Assembly: GCA_002786025.1 (NCBI GenBank)
Contig: NHNW01000007.1
Span: 124,001 to 188,000 of the forward strand
From: Zasmidium citrigriseum
Lineage: Eukaryota > Ascomycota > Dothideomycetes > Mycosphaerellales > Mycosphaerellaceae
Direction of reading: 5' to 3'
DNA length: 64,000 nt
The translations under genes and the position numbers were made by a program. This document shows, piece by piece, positions 52,705-63,954 of this stretch. Each line of letters opens with the position of its first letter. Position 1 is the stretch's first letter. The notes beneath the pieces are model-generated. The model did not search any database and was not told where the DNA came from. It saw only the letters and a program-made list of their open reading frames with translations.

Positions 52705-52992
52705 GGTTTGTCTGGTTGTGCTTTGGTGTGTTCAGTGGTTGTTCGGTGTGTTGGTTGAGTCGTTGATTTCGAGAGTGTGTGCTTGACGCGAAGAGTTCTT
52801 GTTGTGTTGTGAAGATGGCAAAGGCAAGGCAGAAGATGCTCGAAGTCTGAGGTCTCAAGTTGACTAAGCGCCGGCTAAACATCGGATGCACAGAAGAATC
52901 ACATGCTTGCGTGCTCGCGTGCTCTCACATGCTCCTCAAAACATCATCATACATTGCTCTCATTTCATCTAGTATAGGTCTGAACCATGACT

Positions 52993-54740
52993 TTACAACT
53001 TTGACTTCCCAGAACTCATCTCCTTCTTGGCCTGATCCCTTAATATCCGCTTCAAAATCTTGCCAGACGCATTCTTGGGTATCGTCTCCACAAACACCAC
53101 GCCACCTTCTAACCTCTTGTACGATGCCAGCTTCTCTTTCACATACTTCGCGATGTCCTCTTCAGAGGGCTTGCTGCCCTTGGGATCACGTCGAGTAACA
53201 TATGCACGTGGCAATTCCCCTCCTTCTCTTACTGGATCCGGCACTCCAATCACAGCTGCGTCGACGATGTCTGGGTGCGATAGAAGGACGCCTTCGAGTT
53301 CGGGTGGGGCCACTGAAACAGAATGTTAGCCGCCATTCCGGCAGTTCAGTTCCTCTCTCTGCTTACCTTGGAATCCTCGGACCTTGATCAGCTCCTACAA
53401 GATCCCGTCAGCGCCGCAAAGATTACTCAACACGGATGCAGTCTCACCTTCTTGCGATCCACAATATAATACAACTTCGTCTTCGGATCAATCCAAGCAA
53501 TATCACCCGTATGGAAGAAATTATCCTTATCCCAATCCCTCGCATTGGCCTCCGGGTTCTCGAAGTAGCCCTTGATGACCGTGGGTCCTCGTATGCAGAG
53601 CTCTCCTCGGACGTTGTACCCGGTGATATCCTTCCCGTCATCATCCACCAGCTTGATGTCGAGATTCGGCAAAGGCCATCCGACACTCCCGGTATTGTCC
53701 TTCGCAGGATATGCGTGCCGCGTGGCGATGCAGGACGTCTCCGTCATGCCCCAGACTTGCGTGAGAGGAGCTCCGTCGTCCAGGAGTGCTTGCATCCGGG
53801 CTTGTGGTGCTTTGTCCAGAGGCGCTGCGCCGCATTGGCCGACTTTTGCGGATTTCAGGCTGTATTTTTTGTTGAGCGGGCTGTTGATTGCCATGACTGC
53901 GATGGGTGGTACGACGCCTATGTCGGTGATCTGGTACTTCTCGTGGGCCCAGAACCAGTTCTCGGGGTCGAAGCGTGGGAGCACGTAGGCTTTGTCTCCG
54001 TTTCGAAGGGGGGTGCAGAATGCGCTTGGGGCTGTTGCGGCGTGGAACATGGGCAGTGCGAGGAGACGTTTGACCTTCCATGGCCGGGGATTCGTTTCGT
54101 AGACCAGCATATGCTGTGCTGTGAGGTTCAGATGGCTGAGTTCTGCAGCTTTTGGAAGACCGGTCGTGCCTGAGCTGTACAGTCTTGCAGCACCGGTCTT
54201 GTATGCACTGTCGTAATCGTTGAATCTGACCCAGTCGCACTCGCCATGTTGTAGCAGGTCGTTCCATTGCAGGTATCCTGCGGGTGCCTTTTGTCCATCG
54301 GGGTTGAAGATGATCACATTCTTCTTGTTGATGCCGTTGTCCTCAGCAGCCTTCAAAATGTTGTCCAGTAGCGCAGGTTGCGTCAAGACAAACTTGACCT
54401 TGGCGATCTTGGTGGTATGCGTAAGCTCATGCTGGGTATAAGCAGGATTGGTACCCGCGTAGACACCTCCAGCCGCAATGACACCCAGGAAGAAGATTGG
54501 GTAGTAGATGTCGTTGAAGGAGTGTATCGAGACGCAGTCGCCCTTCTTGAGACCAAGGGCTTTGAATCCAGCTGCGAGTTGTCGAACCAGTTTCTTTGCT
54601 TGTCGAGCCGAGATAGATCTTTGAGGGTTGAGGGCGTCGATGTACATGGGCTCGTCCCAATCGTACTTGACATGGTCGAAGGTCCATGACAAGATGTCCT
54701 CGTTGGACAGAGGGAAGTGTTCTTGTGCGAGGAACGGCAT
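52993..54740 (-). CDS. Peroxisomal acyl-CoA/4-coumarate-CoA-ligase-like synthetase
   Basis: Three exons: 54740-53448, 53394-53367 (28 nt) and 53312-52993, 546 aa. ANL-superfamily adenylating enzyme that activates a carboxylic acid via acyl-AMP to its CoA thioester. Motifs: YSSGTTGLPKAAELSHLNL (P-loop, one Ser-Gly-Thr-Thr core), TQVWGMTETSC, FHTGDIAWID, YIVDRKKELIKVRGFQVAPPELE and the catalytic Lys in PKNASGKILKRILRD. The C-terminus is SKL, a canonical PTS1, so it should act in peroxisomes. Substrate (fatty acid, aromatic acid or a precursor) cannot be read. The 28-nt middle exon carries the hinge region. Confidence 0.93.
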
Positions 54741-55763
54741 CGTTTCGAAATCCTTCGTAGAGAAACGACGAGGAGAGGATGGTGAAAGGAAGAGGACACA
54801 GGTCAGAAGGGAATAAGATTCGTGTTAGGCCTTACATGCACGGCCTTATCTCCTCTCCAAAGCCGACGGGTATTGTCAGAGGTACTGCTGATCAGCAGTA
54901 GACGTCTACGCGCAGAAAGCTGCGACTATATTCGTTGCTCACACCGAGGTCAGACGTGCAACCGAGTCGGGGTGCTCTAGTCAAAGTGATGAAATGCCGT
55001 CTCCACCGTCCAATGCCGGTCGAAAGTGGCATGGTGACGCACGGAACGGCTGTTACACGGGTGTCCGTGTCGCGGGTTTTGTGCAGAGAGCATGTGTCCA
55101 AAGGATCAATAGAGTGCATTTGCCCCACGAAGCTTTTTGCGGGCAAAAGATGGAGGTTGGAAAAAAGCAACGTCGACGCCTCGGTGCAAGTTCTGGGCTC
55201 GAAACAAGGGCCGAGTGCAGCCGAAGAATGTCCACGCCAAGTGAGGACGTGAAGGGAATATTTGGTCTTTGAAACAGACTCTATTTTGTCGTTGATGTAA
55301 TGACAACACTTGTTATGAATTTCCAGTCTCATGCAATCGCTGACCAGCATCACCGTCGATGTAGTTCCAAGTGCTCGAAGGCTCGTATCCTCGTTTCAAT
55401 ATCATTTTACTTCAATTCCGGAACACTTCGTACATTGCCTGACCATGGCCTTAGAACCACCCTCATATGGGGTCAAGCGAGGAGTCCTGAACATTTAAGG
55501 TGCCTTTCGTGCACTCAGTATGCTCTGAGTATCTTCCGAAGTCCGGTCGAAGCGTCGGTTCTTCGGCCTCAATGTGCTTGAAGGCCGGAATGGGTGCGTC
55601 TAGCCAGCTCGCCCAGTGACCAGAAACGGTCTGTCAGCTTATCCAAGCCCACGAATTCCGTGGCAATTCGGATGTGACGGGCCTGATGACTGGCGATAGC
55701 CATGGAGTTTGGCGGATGAGTGCTTCATGGAAAGGAAGACAATCATGTGGTAACTGGTTCAGC
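54741..55763. other. Upstream region of the acyl-CoA synthetase gene, about 1 kb
   Basis: Contains an 18-bp perfect palindrome at 54883-54900. Frames of 90-150 codons on both strands show no family content. No gene is called. Confidence 0.45.
54883..54900. promoter_or_regulatory. 18-bp perfect palindrome
   Basis: TACTGCTGATCAGCAGTA is fully self-complementary and lies about 145 bp before the acyl-CoA synthetase ATG. A dimeric transcription factor site is possible; there is no direct evidence. Confidence 0.4.
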
Positions 55764-56405
55764 CTACTCATCGATACTCGAGAGCCTTCTCAAAAGCGAC
55801 TGTCGACATTTTCGCATCCATGAGGAAAAGAGTCGAGAAGCGCGGTTTCGATTTGGGCACGACTGCGATTGGTACTGGGCAATATCGTCGCGGCTGTTCA
55901 CCACCTCATCCTCATGGTAATCGACCTCCGCCTCAAAGGTCAATGGGGGCTGGGCGACTTGTGGCGGCGTTGGCCCTTCTTCGTCAAAACCCGGAATACC
56001 GTGTGGCCAGTCGGCACTTTCGGGCATGCTTGCCTCATCAAGCAACAGCCGTAATCGACGAACCCGTAAACCGTTCCCGGTATATGCTGGGGTCCATGGA
56101 AATTTCGTATGTCGTTCAAGGGTTGTCGAAGGCAGTTTCCGATTCCGTGGTCGAAGTGGAACACGACGAAGGCGAATGTGAGGTTCGAGGTTTTCTCGAT
56201 GAAGTCCAGTCGTGCTCGACTCGACTACCAGTTCGCTCAACCTCAGGAAGGTTCGATGTGGTGATGCCAGTGATGCACAATGTGAGCTGCAAAAGCCAAC
56301 GACCTCTCGATACTCTCCGACAACAAGGGGGCAAGAGCAGTGTTGGTTGAAGCTTTTCTCGTATGCGTGGCCGCATCCGTAAGTCTTGTGGACAGCGATG
56401 CACAT
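55764..56405 (-). CDS. Cys/His small protein, CGH type (1), 213 aa
   Basis: Single exon from the ATG at 56405; the frame opens earlier without conserved content. The start MCIAVHKTYGCGHAYEKSF leads to a Cys/His block: CGH, then C-x13-C-x3-C (CPLVVG...GFCSSHC). The neighbour at 56782-57395 shows the same CGH...C-x13-C-x2-C layout, suggesting paralogs. The remainder is Arg/Pro-rich and not recognised; a further intron cannot be excluded. A zinc-binding fold is an inference from Cys/His spacing. Confidence 0.5.
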   Translation of the reverse strand: MCIAVHKTYGCGHAYEKSFNQHCSCPLVVGEYREVVGFCSSHCASLASPHRTFLRLSELVVESSTTGLHRENLEPHIRLRRVPLRPRNRKLPSTTLERHTKFPWTPAYTGNGLRVRRLRLLLDEASMPESADWPHGIPGFDEEGPTPPQVAQPPLTFEAEVDYHEDEVVNSRDDIAQYQSQSCPNRNRASRLFSSWMRKCRQSLLRRLSSIDE

Positions 56406-56781
56406 AGTCGTCAGTCTGTCCAGTTGGTTTGCTGGTGACGATGTCCTCGAATGGCTCTTGTATGGAGCCAAAGGTAGGTCATGGCGTCGTCCTCCTGTCT
56501 TAGGTGTGCTAGACCCGCTGCAAGACATCGAGCTCTACTAACGAACGTCAGATCAGATGGCGTTCTGCAACGAACCCGACTCCGAACTCACCAATCAATT
56601 TTCTCGTCGAGCGCCAGAAGTACGTTCGGGCTGCAGTGTACCACATCGACCAGCCACCGTGCGAAACATACTGACTAGACAAGTGGCGTAGTGGGCGTCG
56701 AGCACATCTCCACGACACCGCGCATGTCTGAGCCAGAGGATAAGATCCGGAGCGTGCGAGCTCTTGAGAAGAGTGTCACGA

Positions 56782-57395
56782 TCAAAGGCTGTCGTCATCA
56801 TCGTAATCGGCTTCATAGCCTCGTGGATCCGCAATCCGGCGTGTATGACTACTTGTAGGCCGCGATGACCAATGATCGGGCCTCTCATAACGCTCTGCGA
56901 GCGCCTCCTCTAAAGAGCACGAGGTCCGACGAAGTTCTCTCTCAATATGAATCGAACCGGGACCTGGCATGGCGACGTCCATTATCCTAGTCGGTGTCAA
57001 CAAGACAGGAACATTGTGATCGGATCGATGGACTTACCACCGAGTGATGGCAGCATTCCTCTCCGAGCTATCAAGGCTGCTCTGTGGTGTAAGAGTCTGC
57101 GTCTCTTCGATGACGAACTTTGGATCAGGGTTGAATCGAGCCGTTGTAGTGAGATGTTGAAGAGGTGATAAATTTCGCGCGTAACATTCCACACACCGAC
57201 CGTTCGGTTGCGTGATTTTCATGCCTCGAGGTTCGCAGCGGTCTATCAGGCAAAGCGTGAAGGTCAGCGAACATGTCCAACAGTGCTCTGCCCATCTATG
57301 TACGTACAGTGTGGTGCTACGTCTCGCAAGCACACGTTCGGGGTCGATGCGACGTGGCCGCACGAGTAGGAGACAATGTATGTTCCCAAACACAT
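56782..57395 (-). CDS. Cys/His small protein, CGH type (2), 165 aa
   Basis: Three exons: 57395-57308, 57242-57038 and 56986-56782, 88, 205 and 205 nt. The introns (65 and 51 nt) use GTACGT and GTAAGT donors; the first has a GCTGAC branch site. The start MCLGTYIVSYSCGHVAST leads to RCEPRG...GRCVECYARN. It matches its neighbour in the CGH...C-x13-C-x2-C layout. The C-terminus is acidic (YEADYDDDDSL). No known family is recognised. The phase closure over two introns without any internal stop supports a real gene. Confidence 0.7.
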
Positions 57396-57750
57396 GGCGG
57401 CGTCCTTTGTTCGATTTTCTTGGAGTTGGTCGATGGTATTGTTGCTTTAGTATGCCATGGTGAGTTGAAGTCCATCCTCAGAGTCGGTGACGGTGTTGGT
57501 TGGAAGATCGGAGACGAAAATTCGCAGCGGACATGATCAAATACGCCAAAGTGTAAGTGTCAGCATGAATACCTAATACATTTATGTGGGTGGATAGGAA
57601 GAACTTCGTGTTTCGGACAACCCCAATGCCAGAGTGTCCGCGGCTCAGGAATCCCGGTCTGGGCGAGTCAAGACAAAATTGACGTAGCGTGAGCGGTCAA
57701 CCAGACTCCAACCACCAGCCAAACGTACACCGCCTCGAGACCGCTCATTC
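57396..57750. other. Intergenic, no gene seen
   Basis: Upstream of the CGH-type gene 2 and 3' flank of the saccharopine-dehydrogenase-like gene. Nothing recognised. Confidence 0.45.
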
Positions 57751-59376
57751 TCACGGCAGAAACCTGACTTCTGTTTGGAGGCCGGCTTGCTGCAGCCTCT
57801 CGAGATACTTCGAGCTATTGGCGAGGGCCCCGGGGGTGAGGATGCCGCCCGCAAGTTCGTGCATTGCCGTCTCGTCGCGGGCTATCGACACAGCCGCCTC
57901 TGCTAAGCAAGTGCCCGTCAAATCATAGAGACTGCCGTCGAAACGCATGCGACCAAACGCCCGCTTTGGATCGTTCGGGTCCGTGACGTCTGCATTGGCG
58001 ATGGCCCGCCATTCGCAGTACTCTCGTTTGGCTTGCCTAGCGGACAATATCAGCATCGGGGCGTACTGCAGCGACTTGATGTACAAGATATGCGTGTAGG
58101 AAGCTTGTGATCATCGCGCTAGCTACGGGATCACTCATATAGGCAGTGATGGCGTGGTTCTCCTGCCATGTTCGGAGAAGAGCTTGTCCTTCGCCAGGTT
58201 TTCCGATTGCCGCATACCGTACCCTCGTTCGTCCACGACTGGCCGCAAGCTATCTGCGATCATTCAAGGGCGCTAGACTGGCGATGAGAGCTACAAGAGC
58301 TGGAGAGGGTCTGGGCGCACGGGAATCGAAAGGAATGAGGGTACTTACTCTCTGGTTGGACCCTCGCCGGGTTGATAGACAAATCGCTTGATCAGCCAGC
58401 GCACAGGTGGCAAAATAAGTGCCAGCGCCCCGAAAGTAAGAGCAAAGTGAACAACCAATGCCTGGAGCGTGCTCTTAGCCCGCATGTACGGGCTCAGTTG
58501 GAAGTTCTTCCCATAAAACTTGGCCTAGCGCAGTGAAAACAATCGTCAGTGCTCATCTCACAGTATAGGGCAAGAGGGGATACGTACACCACCAAGAAGG
58601 GCCCAAGTCCTGTAGACAATTGGTGCATCCGTGGGGCCTTGGATGGAGTCTGTAAGAAGGCCTAGATCATGCTTTCGGATGCCGGTGAGCATCTCTAACA
58701 GAGGCTTGCGCCGCGTCTGCTGTGGAGGAGGGATCGTGCAGAGGGAGAACGGGGTCATGCTCTTGGCGATGTCTCTCAGGCCATATGTATCGAACAAGGT
58801 CAAGAGCGTGGAAAGAGTACCGCCGCTGGGAGTTGCCTTCATGTCATGGATGATGTCCACCACTTCCGCGGTTCCGACAGAGAGTGCGCGGCGAATATGA
58901 GTCGCCAACATCCAGCACAAGAGGTCAGTTGGCGCGCTCTCGACTCCATTCTGAGGGATCATGATGGCTCCGGTCTTCTTGGCCACTGCCTCATATTTTT
59001 GGGTCATATCGTACACCCATGGTACCTCTCCAGTGCAGTCAAGATAGTGCGTTCCATTCTCCGCGCAGGCCGCGAAAGCAGCAGCTCCATACTTGTGGTA
59101 CGGGCCTACAGTGCTGATGAGCACTTTGGTCTTCTTTGCCAGCTGGACGAGGTCATCCTTGGTCAGCTGCGCGATCTCAATGCCTGGCTGCAGTCGGTCC
59201 TGATTCAGAGCACGCAGCTCGCCAGCCAACTTTTCAAGTTTCTGCGCGGAGCGTCCTGCGATTGCGTACTTGAAGTCGGTCGGCGCATGAGTGGCCAAAT
59301 GCTCGGCCGTGTACTTTCCGGTATAGCCAGTGGCTCCGAAGACGATGCACTCGTACTGGCGCTCTCCTTGGGACAT
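57751..59376 (-). CDS. Saccharopine-dehydrogenase-like oxidoreductase
   Basis: Three exons: 59376-58588, 58524-58349 and 58036-57751, 416 aa, typical of the SCCPDH-like family. NAD(P)-binding Rossmann start CIVFGATGYTGKYTAEHL, then STVGPYHKYG and HYLDCTGE...NGVESAPTDLL. A middle segment (VHFALTFGALALILPPVRWL) looks membrane-associated. Across the second junction the sequence reads PGEGPTRE|QAKREYCEWRAIA, then RMRFDGSLYDLTGTCLAEAA and GGILTPGAL, all conserved family elements. The second intron is 312 nt, far longer than others nearby, and contains no usable exon I could find. Reaction unknown; relatives act on lipids or polyketides. Confidence 0.88.
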
Positions 59377-59992
59377 GTTGAATGGAGTGGCGAGCTAGTA
59401 GCAGACCAAACTTCGATGTGAGGAGGTTTTCTGAGTTTCCAAGGGTGCAGTCGTGAGCCTGGTTCCCTGAGCTGCCGCAGCGATGGCTGGAGTTCTATTC
59501 TGTGGTCGTCGAGGCCGGGAGCACCAGAGAGGAGGAGTAGAGTAGGGAAAGGAAGACGAAGTCGATGGAAACGTGCGGTCTCTTTGGTAACGTTACCTGT
59601 GCCTGGGCATCTCGGGGCAATCGCTGAGAACGAGACAGTCGCCGAAATGACGTTCACATGTCTCTTGTCTTGCAGTCTCTACTGCAGTTTCGACTGATAA
59701 TGCTGAAGCTGCCGAGGTGATGAAGGACGTGGAGACGTGTTGACGAGCTCGACGGAGGAACTCGTGGCCGTTGACAGAGGCACGACTTCGGCGAAGCGCA
59801 GCTCGTCAAAATTTGATTGACATTGATGAACCCACCCTGACGGGCAAAAGCTGCTCTCGCTTGCCGCACATTTTGTCAAGGCTTGGCACCAGAACGCACA
59901 CTTGCCTTCGCAAATCCTCAAGATCGCTCTTGCTGCTTGACCAGCGACACCACCCAACCCTCTGTCATTGTCCACCACACACAACCGCCACA
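59377..59992. other. Divergent intergenic region
   Basis: Promoter space between the saccharopine-dehydrogenase-like gene (minus) and the eL43 gene (plus). No gene is supported. Confidence 0.45.
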
Positions 59993-60483
59993 ATGACGAA
60001 GCGCACGAAGAAGGTCGGAATCACCGGTAAATACGGCACGCGGTACGCTCTCCCTCCCCGATACTCCATCGCGCCCGTGGAAGAAGAGCAGGATTGGGAT
60101 GGGATGCCAGGCCTCGAGTGACCGCGGCGGCATCATCGAGATACGGGCGTATTGAGGAAATTTGAGCATGTTCTGACAGTCTCGTCCAGCTACGGTGCCT
60201 CGCTCCGCAAGCAGGTCAAGAAGATCGAAATCTCCCAGCACGCCCGATACACCTGCACTTTCTGCGGCAAGGTCACAGTCAAGCGCCAAGCTGTCGGCAT
60301 CTGGGACTGCAAGTCATGCGGCAAGACCGTGGCCGGAGGAGCATACACCGTGTCGTACGTATCAGCGGGGAGATGGGATGGGATTGGAATAGCCCAGGCT
60401 GACTTGTTCTTCAATACAGTACCCCAGCAGCGGCTGCTACTCGATCAACCATCAGACGTCTGCGCGAGATTGCTGAGGTTTAA
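59993..60483 (+). CDS. RPL43: 60S ribosomal protein eL43 (L37a)
   Basis: Three exons: 59993-60042, 60190-60354 and 60420-60483, 92 aa, the family length. Structural protein of the large ribosomal subunit with a C4 zinc ribbon: YTCTFCGK and WDCKSCGK. The start [20 protein letters not shown] and the end [13 protein letters not shown] match eL43 closely. The first intron is 147 nt, longer than usual here, as is common for ribosomal protein genes. Its acceptor is the second of two AGs (CGTCCAG). Confidence 0.97.
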
Positions 60484-61189
60484 GATGGCGATTTTCATGC
60501 ATTAGGAGGGTTCTACGGAGTTTACATGGGCTCATGCTCGAGATGGGCAGAGCAGAGCCGGTTTGCTAGCGGCCTGAACGAATGAAAGTCTCACCAACGA
60601 ACAGTCACAATCACCGCGCCTCACTTCCCTTTCCCATCAGGCATCGCCGAGCCACCGAACACGTATCAAACGCATCGGCCATTTGCGCATGACCCTCTGT
60701 ATATCTTACCAAACAACGAACGAGTATCAAACCCATGAATTGATGACGCCAGGACTGAGCATCAAGAACACGCTCCTTCTTCCGCTCAAACTGGAAGATT
60801 GCCTCTCTCCACGGAAGCACACGACTCTAAGCTATTAGAGGGCTTTTTGTACCCTTGGCCCTTCTCGAGAAAGTCGGGGATTGCTAGAGGCATCTTCCCA
60901 CCGAGTGTAGCCTGACTCGGACCGACGGTCTCACAAGACGCTCACACGCTCACAAGATCCTCATTCCAGACTCACTTTGCCGCGCAGTCACAAGGACGAG
61001 TCTTCGGTTCGCTGAAACCGATGCCTGCACGAATCACGTGGCTTACCCCAGACTCCTTGGCTTGGTATAAAGCCCGCTCTTTCAGCAGCTTCCTCTCTTC
61101 TTCATCCCACCACCAACCTCGAGTCTCCTCCCAACTCATGTTTCTTCTTTCACACACACCCTCTCACACTTCAGAACACTTGTCAAGGC
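60484..61189. other. Intergenic, about 0.7 kb
   Basis: 3' flank of RPL43 and promoter of the RING-PHD gene. TATAAAG near 61067 lies about 120 bp before the ATG. No gene is supported. Confidence 0.45.
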
Positions 61190-63226
61190 ATGGCCGACAC
61201 ATGCATCGTCTGTCTCGGCGACCTTCGAACCACATTCGCCGAAGACCCACCGCCGGAAGCTGCCGCTGCAGTCGATGATGGTGAAGCTGGCAAGGACAAT
61301 GCCAAGAACACTTCGAGTTCCAATACGAAAAGGTACTATACCTGAGATGCCTTGATCGATCCCACTGTCCGCCGCATCGGCGATGACCTCTCTACCTACC
61401 ATACTGGAGGCCTCGGCCTGCCCACCGCGATACCGTTTCGGTACCATGCTTCCTTCTTGGACGGCTTGAAGATCTAGAAGATATTCGCCGAATAAGCTTG
61501 GAAGGTGAGGTTGATCCCAGCTTTGCGTTTTTGCGAAGCCGCTGGAGGCCTCCAGTATGCATCATTGAACCTTTGCTGACATGAATTGCGTTGCAGTATC
61601 GAAGACGATGAAGAAGCCATTGCACATCTCCTCCCCTGCAGACACGATCTGCACAACTCATGTCTCAAGCCTTGGGTCGAGCGCGCCAACAGCTGCCCAA
61701 TATGCCGTACGACGTTCAACATGGTCGAGATCAGCCGAACGCTTGGCGGACCCGTGGCCGACAGCTATGCGGTGAAAGACAGAACACAGGAGGCGGAGAT
61801 AGACCCATCGATGGTTATTGAAGACGAGCTCTTTGCTGTTGAGGCATGGGATCCTTGTCTTGTCTGTGGCAATGCAGATGATGGCCATGGTGTCATGTAC
61901 TGCGATGGCTGCGACCGCACAGTACACATCTTTTGTGCCGGCTTTGATGATGCTCCCGACGTTTGGTACTGCGAGACATGCCTCGTCGACTTGGAAAATG
62001 ATACCGACCTTCCCGGGTTGGCTTTTGCTTCGCGACGACGCCCTCGCCGTAATGGAGCCGCGAATGGAGGTACTGCCCGTGCTCCGCCACGCCGCCGCCG
62101 ACAGAACGATGCCTTGTGGGCTCGTGTCTGGCAAGAGGTATCGCGACGACTCGATCTGGATCTGGACTTTCCATTTGACGAAGAGCCGACGGATCAGAGA
62201 ACCGAAGAGCAGCGCCGCGAATTCGCCCGATGGCAGAGGAGATTCGAGGTGGCTAGTCGCCAAGGCGCCACCAACCGCCTTCGAGGGATTGCGCAAGCGA
62301 ACCTACACCAAGAACCAATCTCCAATCCAGAATCTCAAGAAGAGATCCGAGCTTGGAATGCCTTTGACAAAGCCAGAGAGTCAGAAGACGCACCAGTCAA
62401 CACAAGGCGGCGCAAGCGGCGTAGGACAGAGTCTCCTGCCCCTGGGTCACCCCAGGAGCCAGAGCAGTCAGCAGAGCAGCCCCAGCTGAAGCGACCGCGA
62501 CTAAAGCGACCACCACCAGAACCAGGACAGGCCGAATCCTCCACGGCTGCTCACCGAAGAGCAGAGCCTACGTTTCTGTCTTCTCTCTTGCACGAGGTAG
62601 AGAACAAGCCTGCCTCGGCCGCATCGCCAGCCACGTCTGATCAAGCTGGTGGCCAATTCTCTCCAAGGAACTCATCACCAGTACGATCACCAGCGTCTTC
62701 TGAATGTGGAACCCCCAAAGCTGCTTCAACACCGCCACCTCAGCGTCCTCTTTCACCACCCCTGTCGTCGACGATCATGCCAGCGATGTCGCCATCTGGC
62801 CAGATATTCTCTCCCTTCTCTCCGACTGGCTCCAGGCTAGACCGCGACGCCACGAATGGTCTCCTGCAGCGCGGCCGTCGTCGGCGAGAGCTTCAGGAAG
62901 ACGATGAAGACGACGACGAACCCCGTCCAACCGAGCGGCACTCCTCCGCGTCGCCTTCTCGAGCTCTCTCGTACTCGGCCAAGGAAGAGATACAGCGGAT
63001 GGTCAAGCTTTCACTTGGGTCTCGGTATCGTGACAAAGAAATCACAAAGGAGCAATATACGGATATCAACAAATCGGTGTCACGGAAGCTGTACGATTTG
63101 GTTGGAGATGCTTCAGCACTCACCAACTCGGAGGAGAGGGAGAAGTGGCAGAGCGTCGCCAACGAGGAAGTTCAGAACGCCGTCGAGGCTCTTGGTGCGA
63201 ATAATAATGATGCGGAGGATGAGTGA
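61190..63226 (+). CDS. RING and PHD finger protein, 590 aa
   Basis: Two exons: 61190-61332 and 61597-63226. A RING finger is split by the intron: CIVC (residues 5-8) in exon 1, and C62, H64, H67, C70 and CPIC (81-84) in exon 2 (CRHDLHNSC...VERANSCPIC). A PHD finger follows (residues 135-176: CLVCGNADDGHGVMYCDGCD...FCAGF...WYCETC), then Arg-rich and Ser/Pro-rich disordered sequence with SP sites, and a helical C-terminal region (SAKEEIQRMVKLSLG...DINKSVSRKLYDLV). Likely a nuclear ubiquitin ligase reading histone tails, like PHRF1-type proteins. The 264-nt intron is longer than most here but ends with CTGAC...TTGCAG and joins in phase. Confidence 0.88.
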
Positions 63227-63560
63227 AGCAGTGCTTGAAATCCAGCATGGTGTTGAGGTGTTTATATTCCGCAGGCCGGACCAACGACCAGCGATGAAGC
63301 GATGACTTGTCTTTTGTAGATACCCTATAGCGCCCAATGATGTTTATATTTGCTGTTACCTGACATGTCATGCCATTGCGTCTTCGTGTTCTCAGGCCTA
63401 TCAAGAGCCGTTTCGGCCAAGCTAGGAGCTCCGGTATTCGGTGCTAAGACGCCAGCCATACTTTACGCCCTCTACATCTACTCCGATGGTATTCCGTGCT
63501 GAACATATATACATGAGCCATTGGCTGTCAGAATACATCCGCCTGTAAATGCGGGAATTA
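63227..63560. other. Intergenic, no gene seen
   Basis: 3' flank of the RING-PHD gene and promoter of the D-amino-acid oxidase gene. Confidence 0.45.
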
Positions 63561-63954
63561 TGGCGTCGAAACCTCATGTTGTTGTAATCGGGTGAGTGCG
63601 TTGCCACTGCCAGTTTGGAACTTTGTTGACTGACGGACTTTCAGAGCCGGAGTCATTGGCTTGACCACGGCTGTGTTTCTGGCTGAGGCCGGATATGTAG
63701 TGACTGTTCTTGCTGCTCATGTACCTGGTGATTCGAGCATTGAGTATACATCGCCGTGGTAAGCCCCAAACCTCTTGCTCTTGCACGCCGCCCATAGCTA
63801 ACAGGTTCCTGACAGGGCAGGAGCTCATTGGCGAACACACGCCACAGTTGACGAACCGGAGCAATGTGACTGGGACGTCCAGACCTTCAAGTACTGGCTC
63901 GAGTTAACAGAGAAAGAAGAGAAGGACCCCAAACTGCCGAAGTCTGGATTGAGA
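63561..63954 (+). CDS. D-amino-acid oxidase, 5' part (runs off the window)
   Basis: Visible exons 63561-63592, 63645-63758 and 63816-63954 encode the first 95 residues; a GTAAGT donor at 63955 continues the gene beyond the window. FAD-dependent peroxisomal enzyme that oxidises D-amino acids to keto acids. FAD loop VVVIGAGVIGLTTAVFLAEAGY is intact (first intron cuts the GAG codon run), and the DAO signature YTSPWAGAHWR follows. The C-terminal half with the RxGxR-type region is off the end, so the peroxisomal signal cannot be checked. Confidence 0.93.

Noticed and set aside
56951..57000. Segment with a GGTTCGATTC box resembling a tRNA T-arm
   Set aside because: No matching cloverleaf stems on either side; the sequence lies inside the coding exon of the CGH-type gene 2.
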